Positions 1-11,953 of a stretch of DNA of 64,000 bases are shown piece after piece. The translations under genes and the position numbers were made by a program. The DNA is from Adiantum capillus-veneris. Lineage: Eukaryota; Streptophyta; Polypodiopsida; Polypodiales; Pteridaceae. Within the stretch, counting starts at the first letter, position 1. Every line of letters begins with the position of its first letter. The notes below the pieces were generated by a model. That model did not search any database and had not been told where the DNA came from. It saw nothing but the letters and a program-made list of their open reading frames with translations. The DNA is taken from assembly GCA_014529385.2 (NCBI GenBank), contig CM043966.1, positions 111,742,468 to 111,806,467 on the forward strand. Direction: 5' to 3'.

Positions 1-588
1 CAAGAAGAGAGACCAAGTACCATTGGTACTGGTCAGGGACGTGGTCGATACCAACCAGGAATGGGCAGAGGCAGAGGAAGAGCCAATTTCCAGAACAGGA
101 GCATGAATTGCTATACTTGTGAGAAGTATGGCCAATTTTCAGCCCAATGCCCAGATGCACCTGCAACGACTACTACCGAGGCTAAGTCACAAGAGCCAAT
201 CCCAGTCAGGGTGGTTACCAAGAGCAAGGGGGTAGTCATTGAGGAAATCCGAGACACTTCAAAAGCACGAGTCAATCCTAACAGCAGTAAGTGGCCTCAA
301 CAAAGAGAAGTTTGGAAGTCCAAAGGTAAAGAAAAGGTGGTCGATGAGTGGCAAGAGCACAGGGAACTAGCAGCTAAACTCACGGAGGATTTAGCAAAGA
401 AGCTGCTAGAGCAGCCAGAAAGTTTCGAAGCTAGAGTCATTCAGAGGATACCAGCCCAATCGACTGATAAAGATCAGTCAGTACCGGCCATGACTGAGAC
501 CATGTTGGTTTTGGTACATGGACTAGCTGATGAAATGGGAGTAAATGGAAAAGAGTGGAAGCACTACAAAAGAAGAATGGCAGTGTGA
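1..588 (+). pseudogene. gag: Element A gag C-terminal part with degenerate zinc knuckle
   Basis: The frame is open from base 1. It encodes an RG-rich stretch followed by a zinc-knuckle-like motif at about 109-150 (C-x2-C-x4-Q-x4-C), in which the usual His is Gln. Gag builds the virus-like particle, and the knuckle normally binds the RNA genome. The rest is a charged, Lys/Glu-rich linker leading towards protease. The His-to-Gln change should weaken zinc binding, in keeping with a decayed copy. The true start is upstream of the window. Confidence 0.75.
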
Positions 589-1300
589 AGATACCAGTTC
601 TTCAAGCTCTGACAATCAGTCTAACCAAGAGAGAGAAGAAATTCATGTGAAAATTTGTGATAGAATTCATAAGCTGATTGTAGAGCTGGAGGATATAAGA
701 AAAACCTTGCCTAAGGTGGTCAAATTTATTAGACAGCGCAGGAAAGCTGAGGCAGTGGCCAGAATAGTTGACTTGACGGCCATCCGAGATGATGAAGTTC
801 CACTTACTCAGGTGGACTACAAGGTTAGGAAGCAGTGGGACCTCTCTCAAGTGTTATCCGGGATGGAGGGGCAGTAGTCAACACAATGGGAGCCCATCTT
901 CAACAAAGAATGCGTATCACTAATATGAAACCAACACCATTCAAAGTGGGACCTCTCTCAAGTGTTATCCGGGATGGAGGGGCAGTAGTCAACATAATGG
1001 GAGCCCATCTTCAGCAAAGAATGCGTATCACTAATATGAAACCAGCACCATTCAAAGTACTAATGGTAGATCATAGAGTCGTACAGGCGATGGGTATGAT
1101 TGAAAACATGCAGATAAGAGTTGGGAGGGAGAAATTCAAAACCAATTTCCTAGTCCTGGATGTGTAGGGAGCATATGGGATGCTACTAGGGTGCCCATGG
1201 TTGAGAACAGCACATGTTGTTCATGACTATGCAAACCAAACTTTGACCATAGAAGGGGCCAGTGGCAGAATCCAAATCCAGACCAACAATACCAGGAGCT
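545..1300 (+). pseudogene. Element A aspartic protease region
   Basis: Overlapping frames at 545-877 and 835-1167 carry a linker and then a retropepsin-like segment. It has an active-site loop DGGAVVN, a later FLVLDV strand, and, after a stop, LLGCPW, which matches the usual retropepsin I-L-G-x-x-W motif. The catalytic Asp is present, but the usual Thr/Ser of D-T/S-G is Gly. A tandem duplication doubles the active-site segment (see 837-1058). A TAG stop at about 1165-1167 falls inside the domain. This copy is inactive. Confidence 0.7.
837..1058 (+). repeat. 111-bp in-frame tandem duplication of the protease active-site segment
   Basis: Bases 837-947 and 948-1058 are near-identical direct copies with a period of exactly 111 bp (37 codons). 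Each encodes the DGGAVVN loop. The few differences (for example N-T-M against N-I-M) suggest a duplication older than zero divergence but still recent. Because the length is divisible by three, the reading frame survives. Confidence 0.9.
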
Positions 1301-1326
1301 AGAAAAAGGAACTAAGGCCGAAGGAG

Positions 1327-2694
1327 TTGTGTCAGAAGTACAGAGCCAAGAAGATCGAGCAAATGCTAGCGGCTATGAACATATTCCCTTTGGTAGAAAT
1401 TGACTTGAATGCAGTCTTGTTGAACAAAGAGCAGGTTGACAAGCAGAAGAGACAATTCCTTGGTCAGTCTACTGAAGTCAATATAGGGGAAATAAAAGTT
1501 CAGCTAACTGGAAGGATGGTGGAACTAGCTGATACTGGTATAGTAGAGGAACCAGTATGTTCTAAAGAGTATCCATTGGATCAGAATATTGATTCAGAAA
1601 TGAATGGACCATCCTGGGATTACGCTGAAGAATCGACCAAACGAAAAGGAGGCGGACCAAACTGGTTGCTTCTAGACGACCAAGAAGTAGAAGAGTGGAA
1701 CCTAGGATTAGAGGAAAATCCTAGAATGATCAATGTTAACAAGCACCTCAACCCGGCAATGAAGGAAAAGGCACGGAAAATGTTCCAGAACTATAAAGAT
1801 GTGTTTGCCTGGGAACATACAGATTTGAAGGGAGTAGATCCTAAAGTCTGTCAGCACCGAATACCACTGAAACTGGATGCTAGGCCAGTACGATTGCAAA
1901 GATACCGGATGAGCCCCAACTATATAAAGAAGGTCAAGGAGGAGATTGATAATCTTCTCAAGGCTGGGTTTATTACAGAAGTGGCAAGCAGTGATTGGCT
2001 ATTTCCCATAGTTGTCGTCCCCAAGAAGAATGGAAAATTGTGGGTTTGTGTCGACTATAGGAAACTAAATGCCCAAACTATTAAGGATCCATTTCCCTTG
2101 CTTGATGAGATCGCAGGATATGAAATGTATAGCTTCATGGATGGTTATAGCGGCTATAACCAGTTACAGATCGCTCCTGAAGATAGAGCCAAGACCACTT
2201 TCATCACTGAGTGGGGAGCTTTCATGTATCTGGTGATGCCTTTTGGCCTGTGCAATGCACTAGCTACCTTTCAATGGTGTATGATGGAGATGTTTAATGA
2301 ATTTATTCATCGATTCCTCGCCATTTTCATGGATGACTTCACTATCTATTCAGATGAGGAACAACACCTTCTATTCTTAGAAATGGTTTTCAAACGCTGT
2401 CAGGAGAAGCGGATTTGTTTGAATCCATTCAAATCTGTTTTTCTAGTCTGGAAGGGACAGCTACTGGGACATGTGGTTTCCCGCAATGGAATAGAGATGG
2501 CCAATGACAAAATACAGTGTGTTCAGCAAGCTAAAGCACCCAGAACTGCTTCAAAGTTGAGTTCTTTCTTGGGTTATGTGAATTTCTATAGAAGATTTGT
2601 ACATAAGTTTGCTTCTCAAGGAGTACCACTATATGAGCTTACAAAGAAGACCAGTAAGTTCAACTGGACTGTTGAATGTGAGGAGAGTTTCTAG
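1327..2694 (+). pseudogene. pol: Element A reverse transcriptase
   Basis: The 455-residue open stretch covers the protease-RT linker and the RT fingers and palm. It shows a CVDYRKLNAQ block, then FMDGYSGYNQ, MPFGLCNA and the catalytic FMDD at 2326-2337, with the thumb block GYVNFYRRFV. RT copies element RNA into DNA in cytoplasmic particles. The RNVT sequences resemble the non-chromovirus plant gypsy clade (Athila/Tat-like), where the palm reads DGYSGYNQ rather than DLKSGYHQ. A TAG at 2692-2694 interrupts the frame just before RNase H. Confidence 0.9.
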
Positions 2695-3191
2695 AATCTG
2701 AAAAAAGCCATTACCAATAAACCAGTCCTTAGGCAGCCAAATTGGGATATTATTTTCCACGTACATGTAGATGCTTCGGGATTGGCAATGAGGGGAATAT
2801 TAGCTCAGCCAAATGGAAGAACAGACTAGTCGCAGATTTTGCTAGTCCGATTTATTTTGCTTGTCGCAGATTCAGTCAGGTTGAACAAGGCTATATGACT
2901 ACTGAGAGAGAAACCCTTGGAATGGTTTAGAGTGCTACAAAGTTCAGGCATTACCAGTTGGGAAAGTTATTCCATTTTTATGTGGACCATCAAGCTCTTC
3001 TGTTTCTGATTAATAAAGTCATTATTCAAGGCAGGTTGATAAGATGGATGATGTTCCTTATGGAATTTGAATTCAAAATTTTCCATAAGCCTGGCCGAAA
3101 CCATTGTGGAGCTGATTTTCTTTCAAGAAGTACAAAAGGATATTCAAAATCACCCTTGAGAGATGAACCAGTGGATGCTGATTTATTTTAG
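2695..3191 (+). pseudogene. pol: Element A RNase H
   Basis: The fragments read HVHVDASG, then after a frameshift YMTTERETLGMV and FYVDHQALLFLINK, and end at HCGADFLSR. These are the D, E, D, D positions of the gypsy RNase H that degrades the RNA strand of the hybrid. One frameshift (about 2800-2870) and TAG stops at 2928-2930 and 3189-3191 break it. Confidence 0.85.
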
Positions 3192-3209
3192 TTAGAGATA
3201 GAAGAATCA

Positions 3210-4601
3210 GTGGATCCTGAATGGTATGATATTTTTCAATTTCTTTCCCAAGGTGCCTTTCCAGAGGATTGGAAGCAGAATCAGAAGAAAGCTCTAATAA
3301 GAAAAAGGCTGAAATTTCCTATCATAGGAGGATTACTTTATCGACTGGGTGTTGATGGTATACTTCGACGATGTGTCCCTATGGAAGGAATAATGCAAGT
3401 AATTTCAGAAGCATATAATGGTGAATCTGGTGGACACTTTTCCAACGAAGTAACCTATAAGAAGATTCTGCAAGGTGGTCTGTGGTGGCAAACCCTAATT
3501 GTTGATGTCAAAAGTTTTTGTAAAACTTGTGACTTATGCCAAAGAATGGGTCGACCAACAGCTATGATATGACTCCCTTGATGCCAGTACAACCACTGGG
3601 GGTATTCATGAAATGGGGACTAGATTTTATGGGACCTTTTAAGAAGGTTACTCCCATGAAGAAAAAGTACATAGTAATGGCTACTTGTTATGTAACCAAG
3701 TGGGTTGAAGCTAAGGCTCTTCCTGACAACACAGCCAAGTCAACTGCAAGGTTTTTATTTGAGAATATTGTCTACCGATATGGATGTCCAGTAGAGATTG
3801 TGACCGATCAAGGAACACATTTTATCAATGACACTATGGAAATCCTATTGGATATGCTTTCAGTCAAGCATCGGAAATATACTCCTTACTATCCCAGATG
3901 CAATGGACATGCTGAAAGTAGAAACAAGACAATAAAGACTATTCTCACTAAGGTGGTGCAAAAGAAACGAGACTAGTGGGATTTGAAACTTCAGACTGCT
4001 CTATGGGCTTATAGGACAACTTATAAGGTAACTACTGGAATGACACCATTCAGAATGGTATGGTATTGAAGTTGTGGTTCCTATAGAGTTTTTGATCCCC
4101 AGTCTGAGAATGGCTGTGAAGTATGGGTTAGACTTCAACCATAATCTTAAAAAGAGGCTAGATGAACTGATGCAATTAGATGAACTCAGGCAAAGGGCTA
4201 TGCTGGAACAAGAAATTGTTCAACAACGAAGGAAGCACTGGCATGATCACCGAATTAAAGTTTGAGAATTCTAGAAAGGAGACTTAGTGCTTCTATATCA
4301 GTCTAGACTGGGTCCAAAGAAGCCAAACCTGAAGATTGCATGGGCAGGACCATTTGAGGTAGACTGGGTCTTCTCCAATGGCACATTAAGACTGAAAGAT
4401 TTATATGGATTGTTGTTTCCAGGAGTATATAATGGGGCAAAGATCAAGCTTTATTATTTAGAGACCATAAAAATTGGGCCAGAACAAGGTACTAAGGAAC
4501 TGGAACTTGCCGATCAAGAGATATCAGAATCATACATTTTTGGACTTTTTCATGTGCAACCAGTTCCAACTTCAGAACAAGTACCAGTAAAATCAGGTTA
4601 G
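3210..4601 (+). pseudogene. pol: Element A integrase, DD35E triad still readable
   Basis: The N-terminal zinc-binding part reads GGHFSNEVTYKK and later CKTCDLCQR. The core shows GLDFMGP (first Asp), TDQGTHF (second Asp) and GHAESRNK (Glu), with 35 residues between the last two, as expected of retroviral-type integrases. A C-terminal GPFEVDW-like module follows at about 4344. Stops at about 3570, 3974 and 4263 and at least one frameshift disable the copy. No chromodomain is recognisable after the GPF module. Confidence 0.88.
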
Positions 4602-6092
4602 GTTGACCTTAGAATCAGTACCAGTATGGTCCAGCCAGACTGGAAATCAGTCTAGTATCAATGGGGACACACTTTTCAATTTTTAAGCACCCAACGGTCA
4701 AATGGCACGCTAGTAGTAATTATTTCAAGGATGGGTCACAGTCTTGTCCAATGCATGTCTGCCATGATAGCAGCAACGCACACAAGTCTAGGAATGGCGA
4801 GTGGTGGAGCTTTATGGTGCAAACACGTATAATAGTCAAGAAAGTTAGCATTTTTTCTCATAAATCCCATGCGCGACGCTTTCCTCCTATTAACCATTCG
4901 CCATCGCCAAGCTTCGAGGTTTCTTCGCTACAACCGCAAACCTTGATCTCTGAAGAGACAGTTGACTGTCAGCTAGCCTTGCCAGCGACACCAGGAAACG
5001 GCTTCGACACGACAAGTAAGTCATCTTCTCCTTCGCCTATTTCATCGTCATCGTCCTCACAATGTATGGGTAGAAGGAAACGCTTAGAGAAAATGCAGGA
5101 GTCTCTTGAGGAAACCCAGGCCATAGTTGCTGCTGCAAAGGCAAGCCTTCCCATTATACCGTACAGTAAAATCTAGCATTATGTATTCACTGACCAAGCA
5201 ATGACTCTGCTACAACTATGGGATCTTCGAGTTGTGTTGCAAGCTACAAGAATTGCTTTTGACGTAGACATCATCAAGCAAGTTCTTGATTCTTTCAACG
5301 CTGAAGATGGCAATGCCATGGTAAATGGTAGGAAGGTTTCAGTGACATCAGAAGCCATAGCATTTGCATTTAGAATGCCCAACGAGCCCAAACCTTCTAT
5401 AGCAACTGCACAGCAGATAAGTATAGCTCTGAAGGAGGATGAAGTAGCTAAACATAAGCGCAAGGCAAGTGGTCAAGGAGTTCCAGTAGCAGGACTAGAA
5501 GCGTCCACTACTTACAAGTTTGTAGCCGAAGCAGTAATCCTTAAAACCAACCCAATGTATGTATCCAAAAAACGGTTTGCTATGCTGTTGGCCAAGATAT
5601 TGGATCCACAAGTTCCTATTAACCTTTGTCAAATTCTCTTGCACAATGTACTCCGGCAAACTGCCAAGATAAAATCTCAAAATGTTTTCAAAGCCTGGTA
5701 CCAATGTTTGGCAATTCCTGTATTGGGCTACTACCGCAGATGTTAATGAGCAGGTAAAGAAGGCTTGGAGTGAGAAGCCAATTTCTGAGCCGAAGAATAT
5801 TGAGTTGTCCTCAGACAACAAAGAAACGGACAGCCAAACTATTTCAACATACCTGAAAAGGAAAGCAACTGCAGAACAGGCTGGCAGTTCAAAGAAGCCA
5901 AAGACTACATTGACAAAGAGCAGTGAGTTTTTGAAGCAGATAGAAAGCCAGGTCAAGATAGTAAACACTAAGAAAGCTGTAGTGAGCCAGACAGAGAAAC
6001 AATCTGCTCAGAAGACTGCACCTAACCAGTCAGTAGAAAAGTGCATTTGCTACTGGTTCTGGAAAAGATCAGGCCAAGCCATCCACTTCTGA
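4602..6092 (+). pseudogene. Element A accessory region, N-terminal part (plant mobile domain-like)
   Basis: Sense-oriented coding continues beyond integrase. A Ser-rich leader with MGRRKRLEKMQESLEE sits at about 5064-5110. An open frame at 5201-5746 follows, with the pattern VNGRKVSVTSEAIAFAFRMP. That resembles the 'V.G..V.F.PE.IN..LGLP' pattern of the plant transposon/mobile-domain families carried by many gypsy elements (family recalled, not searched). A basic, Lys-rich stretch follows at 5760-6060, with a frameshift near 6050. Function is unknown. The position and orientation make it part of element A rather than a host gene. The region is longer than integrase itself. Confidence 0.55.
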
Positions 6093-6132
6093 GAAGATAG
6101 CGGACCAGTCAGGGGACAAAGGCAAGAGCCAA

Positions 6133-7112
6133 ATGGACAACGGGAAAGGTCCAGCTTCCTCGACTTTGCCAGGTGGAGTTTCTACTCCCAATACTAAAAA
6201 CATTCTACAATTGGTAAAACAGGACAAGTTACAGCAAATGCAGACTAAACAATTGAAAGGGCATCTTCTGCTATGCAAAGCTAATTATGCAACTTTACCC
6301 TACATAGCTCCAGTGGAAATATATGAGCCTATTGATTCTGATCCAACCACAGTCAAAGACAGATGTTCAGTCCTCATACAGTCTTCTTGGAATACCATTG
6401 TCAGTTGTATGGGACAACTAATGGAGGCTAATGGATCAGAAGATGAAGTCAAAAAGCTTAAAGCTGACTTAACAAAGGCACAAGATCAGATTGAAAAGCT
6501 CCAAAAATCCCGGGAAGAGCAGAACATACAACACAGGGTACTGGAAGCTCATTCAGAAAGGACTAATGAGTTTTTAAACAAAAAGTTAGCTAAGGCTGAA
6601 TCTGAAATAATGATCATCAAGAATCAACGAAATGAAGCACTGAGAGCTGCAGAGCGGGCTGAAACAATGCTCAGGATGAAGCGGGCAAATTCAAAAACCT
6701 GTTAATGTGCCATACAGCTCTGAATGCTTCTCTGACTGAAAGATACATCTATAGCAGCTTGTCTGAAATTTTAACTCCATCACGCAATGCTGTTTTCAAT
6801 TTAGAGAATTTAAAGTCCTTGATGGGAAGTATGCAGAGTGATTTGCAGGACAAGGTGATTGAGTATAATAATGCTCTGATGAATCAAGCTATATTAGACT
6901 ATATTGAGCAGCAGACTTCTTTGGATGAGGAAGAAGAAGACCAGGAAGATGACGTTGACAAGGAGGAGGAGGATCAGGAAGCAGGGCATACAAAGGATGA
7001 TGATGATGCCCCACCACCATCTCCACCTCTAGGACCTGGTAGTGGTGGGACAGGGCCAACTGAAGGAGGCCAATCACCACCAGACCAGCCAGGCCAAAAT
7101 GAGGGCCAATAG
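6133..7112 (+). pseudogene. Element A accessory region, coiled-coil and acidic part
   Basis: Two nearly contiguous frames (6133-6705 and 6705-7112). The first has a long heptad-like helix at about 6430-6690 (KKLKADLTKAQDQIEKLQKS and onwards), a probable coiled coil. The second ends in a Glu/Asp-rich tract (about 6920-6990) and a Pro/Gly-rich tail. Such features suggest a structural or protein-binding role, but nothing enzymatic is visible. The frame break at about 6705 is probably a decay lesion. Confidence 0.55.
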
Positions 7113-7289
7113 GAAGGACAGGAAGAAGGGCATCAGTCGGGGAACCAGCAGACTGAAGAGCAACAACCCAGTCATACTTGGAATCAGCCAACTGATCAGT
7201 CCCATCTCAACAGAGATGCTACAGGGAAAATGAAAGTGCAGGATGAGGGATCAGTTGTTGATCATCAGCATTGAATGTAGCTCATTACC

Positions 7290-8468
7290 TTGAATAGGCA
7301 ATTGAGACATCAACAGGCCTCCATAACCAGACAGTATCTGGAGGATGATGATCTCTTGTCTGACTTGGAAAGATTTCAAAGGCTATATGTGGGAGCCAGC
7401 GAAATGGTAGAACATTGGAAACCAGCAGCTTTCCATGATAAAGAAGCTTGCCATCTACCTGCGCATCCCAGTACAGTCCAGCTGCTGGAACGAGTTCCTA
7501 AATGGATACTCAATGCTGATGAAAGAGTGGAAAACCCGCACTGGCAAAGGCAGTCTACTGCAGATTGTCGCTCCCTAACCCTGGAACTGGAACTTTTGTT
7601 GGGTAACAAACCAACTTACCGTTGTATGAAGGATGTTAGGGTACAACTCAAGGAAGTTTTGGTGCAAATGAAAACTGCCAGAGGTCTTTTGGATCAGAGA
7701 GTCAAAACCATTCTTGAGGACCAAACAGCCACTAGCAAAGGACCTTAGACTAGAATGTCAGTCGAAGCACAGGAAACTACTCTCCGAACACTGTTCCATC
7801 TAGTGAGAATCACCAGAAAGATGATGCAGCAAGAGAACTAGGCTGTTCTCAATTTCTTAGAATTTGTGCATGATTCTCCAGTTCTCTTCTATGCTGTTCC
7901 AGCAAGAGAAACAGAACTGTCAAGATTCTTTCCAACGGTGTATTCTCAACATCCAGAACCAATTGATCGCCCTACATACTTCAAAATCACTAATGAGTTT
8001 CAGGATTGGTAAGAGCAATCGATTGTGGAATGGAAGACTTGGTAGAAGTTGTTCAATGATTCTCTCCAAATCAATGACATTCAGGCACTCAAAGAGGAGA
8101 TGCATAGGATCCAGCTGTGTATGGGCCAGTGGAAGATTCAAGTCAGAGGGCTGACCAGGATTACTAATCAGTTGCTACAACTTACGGTCAAATCTTCTAA
8201 ATTTCCTGAAAAAGACATTGCAGCAAAGCCGGGTCTTGCATCACAATACAAGGAGATGGCTGAGATTCTTTTCGAAGCTCGAGTCAAAACTAATGAGCCT
8301 CTTCCAGAAGGATGGATCCATACTGCTTCGCATTGTCATAAGCTGGTCAGAACCAGACTTAGCAAAGGCAGGCGTACACTCTATGATCCTGACACCAAAA
8401 CTTATCATTCCCTCATGCCTTATGAAGTAGAGATGACCACCGATCGGCGGGATCAACTTGAGCAGTAG
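7290..8468 (+). pseudogene. Element A accessory region, C-terminal helical part
   Basis: Frames at 7290-7748 and 8049-8468, joined by a stop-ridden stretch, encode a mainly helical, charged protein with no motif I recognise. It ends at a TAG about 20 bp before the purine tract and LTR, so it is the last coding segment of the element. Codons in this phase keep a coherent amphipathic composition, which supports a genuine ancestral frame. Confidence 0.5.
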
Positions 8469-8487
8469 GCCATTTACCGACTGATTT

Positions 8488-8497
8488 AGAAGGAGAA
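8488..8497 (+). other. Polypurine tract of element A
   Basis: AGAAGGAGAA lies immediately upstream of the LTR start TGTTGG. This is the expected position of the plus-strand primer used in reverse transcription. Confidence 0.75.
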
Positions 8498-9283
8498 TGT
8501 TGGTACTGGGACTTCTCAGGCACCCTCCAGGTCAAAGGGCAAACAGAAGACGGTCCAATGGAAGGATACTGGGTAGTTCCATTTCAGAATTCAGTGTCGA
8601 CTTTTCTCCTCAGCAGGCAAGTGGAGATGACAGCTCTACCTTGGCCTGATGAGAGCTCCACCTTGGTCTTTTCAGTTACCTACTCGCAATCTTTGTATGG
8701 CCATTCTATTAGTGGTCAAGCTGGATTCCCAACATCAGAACCAGACGGTGGATTTTTCAGTCTCACATCAGAATCAGACAGGGGAATTTTTCAAAAATTT
8801 TGGAATCTTGCCAAAATTCAAGAAAGAAGGGAAGGATGTAGACGGCTGGATAGTTCACTGTGTGGGAAAGTTTTCTTAGAAGATGGGCAGCGAATTACTT
8901 AGTAGTTACTATGGTAATTACTACAGTTAAGCCGAAGTGTATAAATAGGGCCCATTACATTGTAATTGGGTTGGCAATTATTATCATTTGGGTTAGCACC
9001 TTGGCTATACTTGTATTTGAGAATCATTGGCAGTATTGTCGACTGTACTTTCTCTCTGTAAATCATATTCGCTGTAATCTTGATCTGTAATCCCAATCAT
9101 GGCATATATTTCAGCTATACTTACTTCTCGTCCAGTCTTCTGAACCTGAATCTGAATCTGAACCTTATTTCCAGTATATAAGTCTGATTCTTATTTCAGT
9201 ATCCACATTCCAGTCTAGTCTCTGATTCCTATCGAGTCTGCTGTCTGAAATCTTCCTACACTAGTAGTTGAAATCTTCCAACA
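8498..9283 (+). repeat. 3' LTR of element A (786 bp)
   Basis: It begins TGTTGG and ends CCAACA, a perfect 6-bp terminal inverted repeat with the standard TG...CA ends. It directly follows a polypurine tract and contains a TATA box at 8940-8947. The partner 5' LTR lies outside the window, so divergence cannot be measured. The 5 bases after it are CTTGA, a candidate target-site duplication that cannot be tested here. Confidence 0.8.
8940..8947 (+). promoter_or_regulatory. TATA box in the element A LTR
   Basis: TATAAATA sits about 440 bp into the LTR, the usual U3 position. Transcription would start about 30 bp further on, near 8975. Confidence 0.7.
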
Positions 9284-9840
9284 CTTGAACTAGCTGTCTC
9301 AAGAGATCAGCTCCAGTTCCAGTGTAAAATGTGGTCACACTTCACTCTATCATCCCCATGCCTCGACAAAATATGTCGTCCATGTTTGGCTTCTCATCTC
9401 TATCACTGCTTGCTTTACATGGAGGCACTTACATAACTTTAGCAATCAAAGAAACTAACATAGGTGCTACCATCTAGGAAAATGTGGGCACACTTCACTA
9501 TATCATCCCCATGTTTCAACAAAAGACGTCATCCATGTTTGACTTCTCATCTCTGATAGTGCTTGTTTTACATGGAGTCCCATGCATAAATTTAAGATGG
9601 AGCAAGCTTTTCATAGTTTCATGTTAGTTATTGTTTTATGCTAAAATATTATTTTTCTCATATTATTGAAATTTTATAGAGTGTTCTTGAATTTTTTTTC
9701 ACAAGCAAAGTAGAGGAAAACACCAAAATCTGAATGTTTGACTAATGTGGGTTATTGAAATTTTACATTGTGTTCTTTAATTTGTTTTCACAAGAAAAGT
9801 AGAGGAAAGCACCAAAATTTGAATGTTTAAGGACCTAACT
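9284..9840. repeat. Non-coding stretch with two pairs of degenerate direct repeats
   Basis: A segment of about 100 bp starting AAAATGTGG at 9326 recurs at 9479 (offset 153 bp) with scattered differences. A second segment around 9660-9740 (ATTGAAATTTTA, later CACAAG.AAAGTAGAGGAAA.CACCAAAAT) recurs at about 9750-9830 (offset about 88 bp). No gene is visible here. Confidence 0.75.
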
Positions 9841-10040
9841 TGGGCTAATCAATAGACGTGGTAACACTGGAGGCTATAATAGCGGTAATAGACATGGTAA
9901 TAAACGTGATAATATCTGAAATACAACCCTCCCCCCTCCATGCGCCCTCTCTCTTCCATGTCCAACCCATTTTGGACTCTCTCTCTATAAAACACGATAA
10001 AAGGCCACGGTAAACATATTGAGATTTTCATAGTGCCGCA
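9841..10040. other. Non-coding stretch with GGTAATA motif cluster
   Basis: Contains AATAGCGGTAATAGACATGG and further GGTAATA/GTGATAAT variants at 9858-9912. A second cluster of the same motif lies beside another copia gag at 60030-60200. These may be subterminal repeats of a small DNA transposon, but no clear termini or target duplication could be identified. Confidence 0.35.
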
Positions 10041-10735
10041 ATGAAGCTAGAATTGCATTGCTACGTAAAGATATGGAATCAAAGATTATGCATGAGGAAG
10101 ATGACATGGAAACTTTCCTTATTGGTATCAAGGATGTTAATGAGAAACTCATTTATGGAGGCGAAGTCATTTCAGATAATTCCCTTGTGCATAGTATTCT
10201 TTATGCATTGCCACGTAAAGATATGGAATCAAAGATTATGCATGAGGAAGATGACATGGAAACTTTCCTTACTGGTATCAAGGATGTTAATGAGCAACTC
10301 ATTTACGGAGGTGAAGTCATTTCAGATAATTCCCTTGTGCATACTATTCTTGATGCATTGTCAAATTCCAAGCAGACTTCTACTTGTACTTGGACACTTA
10401 TGACCCAAGGAAATTTTAATGTTTTCAAGTTTGATGCATTAGCACATTGCTATTGCAGGAGTTACTTTCAAGAAAAAAAATAGGACTAAACAATGTGCAG
10501 CTGAATATGATTTTATTGCTGCTCAAGGAAAAGGTGGTAACAACAATGTAGCCAATTCTCATGGTTGGAAAATCACCTATTCCTAATGCTTCTTCTGGAA
10601 ACACCTCATTTGAAAATTCTAGTGAAAATGAAATAAAGAAGATACGTTTTCATTATTGCAAAGATAATGATCACTTGATCGATTAGCAATGTCCTAAATT
10701 GAAGGCAAAAGAGGCCAAGAAGAAAGATGTTGTTG
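10041..10735 (+). pseudogene. gag: Ty1/copia gag fragment
   Basis: The frame reads ARIALLRKDMESKIM, DDMETFL.GIKDVNE and SLVHTILDALS, the helical core of plant copia Gag. A broken zinc knuckle follows at about 10650-10695 (HYCKDNDHLID, stop, QCPKLKAKEAKKKD). An in-frame 150-bp duplication and frameshifts after about 10370 disable it. Protease, integrase and RT are absent; the fragment ends where the leader of another LTR element begins (about 10736). It may belong to the same family as the gag at 60190-60617. Confidence 0.75.
10055..10354 (+). repeat. 150-bp in-frame tandem duplication in copia gag
   Basis: Units 10055-10204 and 10205-10354 are near-identical. Each starts at GCATTG, and the same hexamer recurs at 10355, which suggests slippage or unequal exchange at this short repeat. 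It adds exactly 50 codons. Confidence 0.9.
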
Positions 10736-10886
10736 TGGCGGTTACCTAGTACCTCTCAAAGATCCTCAGAGTCCACCACTCCTAGACCTTTCTAACTTAA
10801 ATATACAAAGTAACAAAACAAATCACCTCATAGGATTAGTCTAAGGTCACCTACTTAGGGCTCTCGTCCCCGATAGCGGCGCCAAA
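10736..10886 (-). other. Truncated 5' leader with primer-binding site
   Basis: On the minus strand TGGCGCCGCTATCGGGGA (10884 to 10867) starts two bases after the LTR end at 10887. It resembles the 3' end of plant tRNA-Asp, whose complement begins TGGCGCCG and continues into a GGGGA run. About 130 bp of leader remain before the sequence changes to copia gag. An LTR with a primer site on one side and a purine tract on the other must be shared by, or be a relic of, two internal regions. Confidence 0.65.
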
Positions 10887-11901
<1,015 letters not shown>

Positions 11902-11913
11902 CTCATCCCCTCC
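11902..11913 (-). other. Polypurine tract
   Basis: Minus-strand GGAGGGGATGAG abuts the LTR start TGTTGAGCGG. It is the expected plus-strand primer next to a 3' LTR. Confidence 0.65.
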
Positions 11914-11953
11914 ACGTTCATGTCATCCCTGACATGACATCCTTGCTTTGTCT

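Larger units (their letters stand above)
1..9283 (+). mobile_element. Element A: decayed Ty3/gypsy LTR retrotransposon, 5' end off-window
   Basis: Domains run on the + strand in the order gag zinc knuckle, protease, reverse transcriptase, RNase H and integrase. A long accessory coding region, a purine tract and a 3' LTR follow. Protease before RT and integrase last is the Ty3/gypsy order. RT carries the signature FMDGYSGYNQ and an FMDD active site, and no chromodomain is visible after integrase. At least eight stops or frameshifts interrupt pol, so this is a dead copy. The 5' LTR and the start of gag lie before base 1, so neither LTR divergence nor target duplication can be assessed. Confidence 0.9.

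Noticed and set aside
1500-1560. Second protease (ELADTG) in element A near the RT start
   Set aside because: Only a DTG tripeptide in a linker, without the flanking strand pattern or LGxxW turn seen in element B.
5495-5968. 157-codon minus-strand frame
   Set aside because: Shadow of the element A accessory region on the opposite strand.
10867-10884. tRNA gene
   Set aside because: Only the 3' acceptor complement is present, next to an LTR; this is a primer-binding site. No full tRNA cloverleaf was found in the window.
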